NCBI GenBank assembly: GCA_000436795.1
Contig: HF993185.1
Coordinates: 1 to 20,797 of the forward strand
Direction of reading: 5' to 3'
From: Bacteroides sp. CAG:1076
Lineage (GTDB): Bacteria; Bacteroidota; Bacteroidia; Bacteroidales; Bacteroidaceae
DNA: 20,797 nucleotides
Shown: positions 14,850 through 20,797 of the stretch, in pieces
Numbering within the stretch: the first letter of the stretch is position 1
Layout: each line of letters starts with the position of its first letter
Position numbers and translations under genes: made by a program
Notes under the pieces: model-generated
Seen by the model: the letters and a program-made list of their open reading frames with translations, nothing else
Database searches by the model: none
Told to the model about the DNA's origin: nothing

Positions 14850-16100
14850 ATGGAAAGATATTCATTCCGACATACGATACAACAAGGACTGAACGGATTG
14901 TTCTACATCTTCAGGAAAGAGTTGAAAGCTACCATAAAAGATCAAGGAGTCCTGATTTTCTTTCTACTGGTTCCATTGGCTTATCCATTAGTATATGCCT
15001 TTATCTACACCAATGAAGTCGTCCGGGAAGTTCCTACCGCAGTAGTGGATGCAAGCAACAGCACCCTCAGCAGAAAATACATACGTATGGTAGACGGCAG
15101 CCCTGATGTACGCATACAATCTTACTGCGCCGATATGGAGGAAGCCAAACTTCTTGTAAAAGAACAAAAGGTATACGGCGTTATTTACATACCAGAAAGC
15201 TTTAGCCGCGACATAGCCGAAGGAAAGCAGACACATGTAAGCATTTACTGCGACATGAGCGGTATGCTATATTATAAAGCCATCCTAATGGCAAATACCG
15301 AAACGTCCCTGAAGATGAATAAAGCTATTCAGATAAAACGCTTAGGGAATACCACTAACCGGCAAGATGAGGTCAGCACCACTCCCATAGAGTACGAATC
15401 TGTATCTCTTTTTAATCCACAAGATGGATTTGCCAGTTTTCTGATTCCAGCCGTACTGATGCTTATCATACAACAAACCCTCTTACTGGGAATCGGACTT
15501 TCGGCTGGTACTGCACGTGAGAACAATCGTTTTCGCGATCTTGTACCTATCAGCCGGCAATATCAGGGAACTTTACGCATAGTAATGGGAAAATCATTGG
15601 CATATCTGATGATTTATGCAGTAATGTCAGCATATATTCTTTGCCTTGTTCCCAAGCTGTTCAGTCTGGTACAACTGGCCCAGCCTGCTACACTGTTCTG
15701 GTTTACATTGCCATATCTGCTGGCATGCATCTTCTTTGCCATGACATGTTCTATCTTTATCCATCACAGAGAGTCGTGCATGCTGATTTTCGTATTTACA
15801 TCCGTACCACTGCTATTCATATCGGGAATATCATGGCCGGGAGCAGCTGTACCTAAGTTTTGGGAAGTCTTCTCCTGGATTTTTCCTTCCACTTTCGGAA
15901 TAAACGGTTATGTACACATCAATACAATGGGAGCAACGCTACACGATACCTTACCTCAAATCAGAGCGCTATGGATACAAGCAGTTGTCTACTTCCTCAC
16001 AACCTGTCTGGTATACCGGCATCAGATTATGCTAAGCCGCAAGCATGCCATAGACCGCCTGAAAACTTACAGAAAGAAAAAACGCCTGCAAGCAAATTAA
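14850..16100 (+). CDS. ABC-2 type transporter permease (second of two)
   Basis: This 416-residue protein has the same plan as its upstream neighbour: a cytoplasmic N-terminus (IFRKELKATIKDQGV), one membrane segment (about 34-54), a periplasmic domain beginning AVVDASNSTLSRKYIRMVDG, then about five membrane segments from about 195. The coupling motif is GTARENNRFRDLVP. The C-terminus is strongly basic (RKHAIDRLKTYRKKKRLQ) and cytoplasmic. The shared opening of the periplasmic domain (VVD-N/S-ST) suggests that the two permeases arose by duplication and form a heterodimer. No ATP-binding motif is present in it or in any gene of the operon. It is the last gene; the 59 bases to the opposing helicase gene hold no obvious terminator. 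Confidence 0.9.
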   Translation: MERYSFRHTIQQGLNGLFYIFRKELKATIKDQGVLIFFLLVPLAYPLVYAFIYTNEVVREVPTAVVDASNSTLSRKYIRMVDGSPDVRIQSYCADMEEAKLLVKEQKVYGVIYIPESFSRDIAEGKQTHVSIYCDMSGMLYYKAILMANTETSLKMNKAIQIKRLGNTTNRQDEVSTTPIEYESVSLFNPQDGFASFLIPAVLMLIIQQTLLLGIGLSAGTARENNRFRDLVPISRQYQGTLRIVMGKSLAYLMIYAVMSAYILCLVPKLFSLVQLAQPATLFWFTLPYLLACIFFAMTCSIFIHHRESCMLIFVFTSVPLLFISGISWPGAAVPKFWEVFSWIFPSTFGINGYVHINTMGATLHDTLPQIRALWIQAVVYFLTTCLVYRHQIMLSRKHAIDRLKTYRKKKRLQAN

Positions 16101-16159
16101 GACTTAGAGGTAAGAAAAGAGCTTCTCATACAATCAGCCCTGCCCCAGCATGTCCCCAA

Positions 16160-18052
16160 TTAATAGTCATGCAAGCTTTCTATATAGCTGTACAACTTTT
16201 TATAGAAGGCATGCTTGGTCAGTGTAGATGCATCTCCCAATATAATCAGTTTCATACGGGCACGAGTAATAGCAACATTCATACGGCGCAAGTCGTTCAG
16301 GAAACCAATCTGCCCTTCTTCGTTGGCACGAACTAAACTGATGAGAATGACATCCCGTTCCTGCCCCTGAAAGCCATCGACCGTATTGATGGTTATCGCC
16401 TGCCTGTAAGGTTTGAAGAAAGCATCATTCCGCACAAGCCGACGCAGATATTGAACCTGAGCTTTATAAGGAGAAATCAGACCAACGTCGATACGCTCAC
16501 CGAGAAACCGCTCCCGACCAATCTTGGTAATATATTCCTTCAACTGAGCAATCGACAATTCCGCTTCCGGCTTATTAATACGTCCATAATTCTCACCAAC
16601 AAACTCCTCATTGCAATCCATACCTTCAGTATTTATCCACTCAATCGGAGTATCAAAATCAAGAATACTACGATACTTCACCTCGGGAGCAGACTGCAAC
16701 ATTCCTCCGTAGAACCATTCGGACGAAAAACGCATGATATCATCATTCATTCGATACTGAAGTTTCAAAAGAGAAACCGTTTCCGGCTTGTTTTTTACAA
16801 TAGCCTGCATGAGCGTATGTCCCAATCCGGCACGAAGAGCTTCCGGTGCCTTCACCGTAGGAGGAAGCTGACAATGGTCACCCGCCAGAATAACACGGTC
16901 TGCCTTACGTATGGCAATCCAGCATGCCGGTTCCAGAGCCTGTGCAGCCTCATCAATAAACAATGTACCGAACTTCTGTCCCATCAACAGACGATTGGCA
17001 CTGCCTACCAATGTACAGGCAATAACACGAGCCTCAGCAAACAATGATTCATTGATACGTATTTCCAGCTCTGTAGCACGATCTTTCAGCGAATTTATCT
17101 TTTGACGGACAGCCTCCCGGTCTGCCCCCTTCCGGCTTCGGGCATAAAGTTCACGTATAGCCTTGCGCATACTCCACAACTGTGGATAATCCGGATGCGA
17201 CTCAAACCGGCGTTCGTAAGTAAAGGAAAGCATCTTGTCGTTTACCCGACTCGGATTTCCGATACGCAATACGCTTACACCACGATCAACGAGCTTTTCA
17301 CTGATCCAGTCGACTGCCATATTACTCTGGGCACACACCAGTACCTGATTTTCACGATGCAACGTTTCGTAAACAGCTTCTACCAGTGTCGTCGTCTTTC
17401 CTGTTCCGGGAGGCCCGTGTACGATTGCCACATCTTTGGCATGAAGTACTTTATTCACAGCTTCTTCCTGTGTACGGTTTAGCCACGGAAAGCGTACCGG
17501 CTGAAACGAAAAAGTAGCAACAGGCTGCGTACCATGAAATATATCGCGCAGTTCCGCCAAACGACTGTTCTTAGCTGTAAGTACCTGTTTCAACGCTTCG
17601 AACATCAGACGATAACTGGTTTCATCGAAATATAACTGTACCCCCAGCACCTCCTTACTCTGCAAGGCAAGCAAGGCATCTACAGAAGGAAGAATCACTA
17701 CCATACGGTCCTCATCCACATAGTTCACCGTCGCCACAAAGTTCAGGTAATTCAACTTTCCGGAAATATCCTGAGTGAAAAAGCATACCGGACGACCATA
17801 TTCAAACTGATGTTCGATTTCTTTATCCTCACGCCGTTCCACCTCTACAACCAGCTGATTAAGGGCATTGTAATAATTCCGTCCCAAATTCAATGGATAC
17901 CAGCACATGCCACGCTTAATCTTCCGTCCTATCCCCATCAGCTCAGTCTGCTGCTTGAACTGTTCCTTTTCATATTCATACTCCAACTGCAACAACTCAT
18001 ACTGATGCTGCAAATAAAGCACCGGAGACTTGATGTTCGGATTTTCTTTCAT
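16160..18052 (-). CDS. UPF1/IGHMBP2-like superfamily 1 helicase
   Basis: This 630-residue protein carries a full set of SF1B helicase motifs: Q motif LNRTQEEAV (191-199), Walker A GPPGTGKTT (213-221), motif II FIDEAAQALEP (365-375), motif III LAGDHCQLPPT (389-399), motif IV LQYRMNDDI (431-439), motif V INTVDGFQGQERD (555-567) and motif VI MNVAITRAR (591-599). Residues 1-190 form an N-terminal region with an early Glu-rich coiled coil and a beta-barrel-like part, as in the DNA2/NAM7 family. It should unwind nucleic acid using ATP; whether the substrate is RNA or DNA cannot be told. No nuclease domain is fused to it. The gene begins 12 bases after the DMT transporter stop and is probably expressed from that gene's promoter, since no separate promoter is visible. 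Confidence 0.92.
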   Translation of the reverse strand: MKENPNIKSPVLYLQHQYELLQLEYEYEKEQFKQQTELMGIGRKIKRGMCWYPLNLGRNYYNALNQLVVEVERREDKEIEHQFEYGRPVCFFTQDISGKLNYLNFVATVNYVDEDRMVVILPSVDALLALQSKEVLGVQLYFDETSYRLMFEALKQVLTAKNSRLAELRDIFHGTQPVATFSFQPVRFPWLNRTQEEAVNKVLHAKDVAIVHGPPGTGKTTTLVEAVYETLHRENQVLVCAQSNMAVDWISEKLVDRGVSVLRIGNPSRVNDKMLSFTYERRFESHPDYPQLWSMRKAIRELYARSRKGADREAVRQKINSLKDRATELEIRINESLFAEARVIACTLVGSANRLLMGQKFGTLFIDEAAQALEPACWIAIRKADRVILAGDHCQLPPTVKAPEALRAGLGHTLMQAIVKNKPETVSLLKLQYRMNDDIMRFSSEWFYGGMLQSAPEVKYRSILDFDTPIEWINTEGMDCNEEFVGENYGRINKPEAELSIAQLKEYITKIGRERFLGERIDVGLISPYKAQVQYLRRLVRNDAFFKPYRQAITINTVDGFQGQERDVILISLVRANEEGQIGFLNDLRRMNVAITRARMKLIILGDASTLTKHAFYKKLYSYIESLHDY

Positions 18053-18064
18053 AATCTAATACAC

Positions 18065-18988
18065 TTATTCTTTCTCACCCTCGGCCAACATCTGAGCACG
18101 CGATTTACTTTGCGTTACAACGTATACACCGATAAATATCAATACAGCAGCCAGCGCCTTTTCCCAGCCGAATATTCCCATACCCAGAAAGACCGAAACG
18201 GCTGTTCCTACTATAGGCTGCACATAATTATACATGCTGACTACTGTCGGACGAAGCGTCTTCTGCCCTACCAGTATCAGTATATAAGCAAAGAATGTAC
18301 CGAACAGAACGACATACCCCACTTCCATCCATACGGCAACAGGAAATGTCATAGTCATCATCATCGAAAAATCACGATACGAAAACGGAATAAAGCAAAT
18401 AGCCGCATACGTAAACATCCATTTCATCAGAGTAAATACATTATACCGTGAAATAAGCTTCTTGAAAATAGTCAGATAGCAGGCAAAACTTATCTGCGCC
18501 GTAATACATAAAGCATCTCCCAAAATACTTCCTCCACCTTCTACAGCAGCTCCACCCCGATTACTCAATATCAGCATCAATGCCCCGATAGAACCGAGAA
18601 AGATACCCGTCACCTTTTTCGGCGTAACCGGTTCCTTCAGAAAAAGCGCAGCCAGAATCATGGTTACAATAGGCATTGTAGTAGTCACAATGGAAGCATC
18701 AATCGGTGAGGTCAGCGACAAACCGAATGTGAAGCAGCCCTGATTACATACAATTCCCAGCAAACCGGCAAAGAAAAGCAACATCAAGTCGCGTGAAGAC
18801 ACCTTTTCCCTGGGAGCAAAAAATGAAGCTATCCAGAAACAAACTGCCCCTCCTATCATACGCATAGTGGCAAGAGAAAGACCGGTTATACCAGCCTCCA
18901 TAGCCGCTTTGCCCATGGGTGACATCAATCCCCACATAGCAGCAGCTCCCAGTAAAGCTGCATGCGCCTTAACAATTCTAACATTCAT
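18065..18988 (-). CDS. EamA/DMT-family inner-membrane transporter
   Basis: With the start at ATG 18988 the protein has 307 residues (MNVRIVKAHAALL), the usual length for this family. It has about ten hydrophobic segments and the two-fold EamA repeat. The first repeat opens LLGAAAMWGLMSPMGKAAME and ends LGSIGALMLILS; the second repeat has YVVLFGTFFAYILILVGQKT and the family hallmark SMYNYVQPIVGTAVSVFLG near the end. It should move a small metabolite across the inner membrane; the substrate is unknown. A longer frame begins at 19018, but a perfect -7 box at 19016-19023 overlaps that codon and places the transcript start downstream of it, so the shorter form is preferred. The helicase gene follows after 12 bases. 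Confidence 0.9.
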   Translation of the reverse strand: MNVRIVKAHAALLGAAAMWGLMSPMGKAAMEAGITGLSLATMRMIGGAVCFWIASFFAPREKVSSRDLMLLFFAGLLGIVCNQGCFTFGLSLTSPIDASIVTTTMPIVTMILAALFLKEPVTPKKVTGIFLGSIGALMLILSNRGGAAVEGGGSILGDALCITAQISFACYLTIFKKLISRYNVFTLMKWMFTYAAICFIPFSYRDFSMMMTMTFPVAVWMEVGYVVLFGTFFAYILILVGQKTLRPTVVSMYNYVQPIVGTAVSVFLGMGIFGWEKALAAVLIFIGVYVVTQSKSRAQMLAEGEKE

Positions 18989-19015
18989 ACTTTCAATCTT
19001 GAAATTTTTATTTTG

Positions 19016-19023
19016 CAAAGGTA
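19016..19023 (-). promoter_or_regulatory. -7 box of the DMT transporter/helicase unit
   Basis: On the minus strand TACCTTTG is a perfect TAnnTTTG match. Transcription should begin near 19009, about 20 bases before ATG 18988. The -33 position has only a T-rich stretch (TTTTC near 19048-19052), so that element is weak. Confidence 0.65.
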
Positions 19024-19054
19024 AGAGTTCTTCGAAAAAAGAGCGTTGAAAACA

Positions 19055-19085
19055 TTGATTTATTCCAATATTATGCGTACTTTTG
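19055..19085 (+). promoter_or_regulatory. Promoter of the ATPase-DUF4435 pair
   Basis: TTG (19055-19057), a 20-base spacer and TACTTTTG (19078-19085) form a full Bacteroidetes promoter. The predicted transcript start near 19092 lies after the upstream in-frame TTG at 19083 and before ATG 19113, which decides the start of the ATPase. It is back to back with the transporter promoter, with about 60 bases between the -7 boxes. Confidence 0.7.
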
Positions 19086-19112
19086 TTTAGAGGCTATAAA
19101 AATAATGCAACC

Positions 19113-19937
19113 ATGAAGAAGCAAGCTGACTATATTAAACGTATTGAGATTAAAGGCCTATGGGGAAGAAAGAATATTTCATGGGACTTGCGTGCTGATG
19201 TGAACATCTTAAGTGGTATAAACGGTATCGGCAAAAGTACGATTCTAAACAATTCAGTGCGTTACCTCAACGAACTGGAAGGACATGCACTGACCAATGG
19301 CATACAGCCCGGCGTTTCTTTTATCTTTTCACCCGAAGATGCCAACTTCATCCGCTTTGACGTCATTCGCAGTTTCGACCGTCCGCTGATAAACTCCGGA
19401 CTATTAGAAAAAATAGGAAATGCAAATGTAAAGACAGAATTAGACTGGCAGTTGTATCAGTTACAGCGCCGATATCTCGATTATCAGGTAAATATCGGAA
19501 ACCGGATTATCGAACTGCTTACCAGTGGAGTCGCAGAGAATCAGGCCCGAGCAGCTGACGTTTCACGTCCCAAGACCAAATTTCAAGACTTGATTGATGA
19601 CCTGTTCAGTGAAACAGGAAAAAAGATAAACCGCAAAAGCAATGAAATCTTATTCGAACAGGACGGCGATATACTGACTCCGTACCAACTTTCATCCGGA
19701 GAGAAACAAATGCTTGTTATCCTGCTGACCGTACTGGTACAAGACAACCAGCCGTTCGCCTTATTTATGGATGAACCTGAAATTTCATTGCACGTAGAAT
19801 GGCAGCAACGACTCATTTCACTGATTCGAAGCCTGAATCCAAACGTACAAATCATACTTACCACTCATTCACCTGCCCTCATCATGAACGGCTGGCTGGA
19901 TGCTGTAACAGAAGTAAGTGATATAACAACTCGTTAA
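19113..19937 (+). CDS. RecF/OLD-like ABC ATPase paired with a DUF4435 protein
   Basis: This 274-residue soluble ATPase has all nucleotide-binding motifs of the ABC/SMC class: Walker A GINGIGKST (35-43), ABC signature LSSGEKQ (193-199), Walker B FALFMDEPE (215-223) and switch histidine LTTHSPA (249-255). The opening KRIEIKGLWGRKNISWDL is typical of RecF/AAA_21-like ATPases that bind DNA or act in defence. The region between the lobes (about 85-185) is short, with no long coiled coil. The start at 19113 is chosen because the promoter -7 box overlaps the earlier in-frame TTG at 19083. The partner gene follows after 13 bases. An ATPase of this class next to DUF4435 is the composition of PARIS (AriA/AriB), but this protein seems shorter than AriA, so the function is an analogy, not an assignment. 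Confidence 0.88.
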   Translation: MKKQADYIKRIEIKGLWGRKNISWDLRADVNILSGINGIGKSTILNNSVRYLNELEGHALTNGIQPGVSFIFSPEDANFIRFDVIRSFDRPLINSGLLEKIGNANVKTELDWQLYQLQRRYLDYQVNIGNRIIELLTSGVAENQARAADVSRPKTKFQDLIDDLFSETGKKINRKSNEILFEQDGDILTPYQLSSGEKQMLVILLTVLVQDNQPFALFMDEPEISLHVEWQQRLISLIRSLNPNVQIILTTHSPALIMNGWLDAVTEVSDITTR

Positions 19938-19950
19938 AATAATTACGGCT

Positions 19951-20797
19951 ATGGGAAAAAGACTTACCGAAAACCTTTCTTCACTCTATATTGGAGCAGC
20001 CAATAGTCTGAAGCCAAAGCAAGCACGAAGAAAAATCGTTGCTTATGTAGAAAGTTATGACGATATATCTTTCTGGCGTTCCCTTCTGGCCGAATATGAA
20101 AACGAAAAACGTTACTTCGAAGTCATGCTTCCCTCACGCAGTTCCCTTGCGAAAGGAAAAAAGAGCGTTCTGATGAACGAACTGGGAAGCCGTCTGGGCG
20201 AAAATATGATAGCCTGCGTAGACAGTGATTACGATTACCTGCTTCAGGGACGAACACAAACCTCACGTTATATCATCAACAGCCCTTATGTGTTACAAAC
20301 TTATGCATACGCCATCGAAAACTACCACTGTTATGCCGAAGGATTACACGAAGTATGCGTAACAGCAACACTGAACGACCATAAACTGATTGATTTTCCA
20401 GCTTTCATGAAGTTGTATTCAGAAATAGCCTATCCCCTTTTCGTCTGGTCGGTATGGTTCTACCGCCAGCATAATTTATCGGAGTTCTCACTGCTGGACT
20501 TCTGCTCTTTTGTAAAACTGGATCAGGTCAGTACCCACCATCCGGAAAGAAGCCTTGAAATCATGTCAAAAAAGGTCAACCGTAAACTCCACGAGCTGGA
20601 GAAACGTCATGCAGATGCCCTCGAAGAAATAGAAGATATGAAAAAAGAATTCCGCACATTAGGCGTTTATCCGGACAATACATACATGTTCATTCAGGGG
20701 CATCACATCATGGATAACGTAGTGTTACGATTGCTGATTCCGGTATGCACGGTATTGCGTCGCGAACGCGAGCAACAAATACACGATCTGGCCCTAC
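19951..20797 (+). CDS. DUF4435 (Toprim-like) protein, 3' end outside the window
   Basis: I translated 282 codons from ATG 19951 to the window edge without a stop. The N-terminal part matches the DUF4435 pattern of a Toprim-type nuclease fold: KIVAYVESYDDISFWRSLL (28-46), with Glu34 in the position of the Toprim glutamate, then MIACVDSDYDYLL (86-98), with Asp91, Asp93 and Asp95 as the DxD metal site, then YAIENYHCY (120-128). Residues about 203-237 form a charged coiled coil. GHHIMDNVVLRLL (250-262) is a further conserved-looking segment. In AriB of PARIS, the DUF4435 protein is a toxic nuclease held in check by the ATPase until phage infection; whether this protein cuts DNA or RNA is unknown. 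The key acidic residues are intact. It lies 13 bases after the ATPase and must be co-transcribed with it. Confidence 0.85.
   Translation, partial: MGKRLTENLSSLYIGAANSLKPKQARRKIVAYVESYDDISFWRSLLAEYENEKRYFEVMLPSRSSLAKGKKSVLMNELGSRLGENMIACVDSDYDYLLQGRTQTSRYIINSPYVLQTYAYAIENYHCYAEGLHEVCVTATLNDHKLIDFPAFMKLYSEIAYPLFVWSVWFYRQHNLSEFSLLDFCSFVKLDQVSTHHPERSLEIMSKKVNRKLHELEKRHADALEEIEDMKKEFRTLGVYPDNTYMFIQGHHIMDNVVLRLLIPVCTVLRREREQQIHDLAL

Noticed and set aside
13663..16100. ATPase domain hidden in one of the ABC-2 permeases, as in RbbA
   Set aside because: Both proteins were read through and no Walker A, signature or Walker B motif is present.
19113..20797. Firm call as a PARIS system (ariA/ariB)
   Set aside because: The composition matches, but the ATPase seems short, the second gene is cut by the window edge, and no similarity search could be run; kept as a hypothesis only.
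1..20797. Mobile elements, CRISPR arrays, tRNA or rRNA genes
   Set aside because: No transposase, integrase, regularly spaced repeat array or recognisable RNA gene was seen on either strand.

Overview
This window looks like chromosomal DNA of a Bacteroidales gut bacterium of the Bacteroides/Phocaeicola type. Three things point that way. Intergenic regions carry the Bacteroidetes promoter signature (TTG or TTTG, a spacer of about 18-20 bases, then TAnnTTTG). Three lipoproteins have N-termini typical of the phylum. The protein set (Bacteroides-type hexameric glutamate dehydrogenase, a fimbrillin-like lipoprotein, a lipoprotein with calycin-like and PCMD-like parts) is also typical. I saw no rRNA, tRNA, CRISPR array, insertion sequence, integrase or attachment site. 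The species cannot be fixed from the sequence alone.

Layout. (1) 1-2111: a surface lipoprotein gene running off the left edge (minus) and a divergent AraC-family regulator (plus), sharing a 212-base promoter region. (2) 2111-2190: a strong hairpin terminator between the convergent AraC gene and a large minus-strand gene. (3) 2205-5159: a 984-residue protein with two response-regulator receiver domains fused to a PEP/pyruvate-binding (PPDK N-terminal type) ATP-grasp domain. (4) 5391-6728: gdhA, divergent from it, with a recognisable promoter whose -33 element lies in a perfect 16-base palindrome, and a downstream intrinsic terminator. (5) 6968-8698: an AT-rich fimbrillin/GLUG-like lipoprotein. 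(6) 8772-11043: a two-gene unit of a membrane-anchored coiled-coil protein and an S41-family protease lipoprotein. (7) 11185-16100: a tight four-gene export operon (TolC-like outer-membrane channel, HlyD-like adaptor, two ABC-2 permeases) with no ATPase gene. (8) 16160-18988: a minus-strand pair, a DMT/EamA transporter followed by a UPF1-like SF1 helicase. (9) 19113 to the right edge: a RecF/OLD-like ABC ATPase and a DUF4435 (Toprim-like) protein, divergent from the transporter. This pairing resembles the AriA/AriB composition of PARIS anti-phage systems.

For several genes the first in-frame start is not the likely one. The promoter positions place the starts of the DMT transporter, the coiled-coil protein and the ABC ATPase further downstream. 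The strongest candidates for an under-described system are the ATPase-DUF4435 pair, the receiver/PEP-binding fusion next to gdhA, and the ATPase-less dual-permease exporter.
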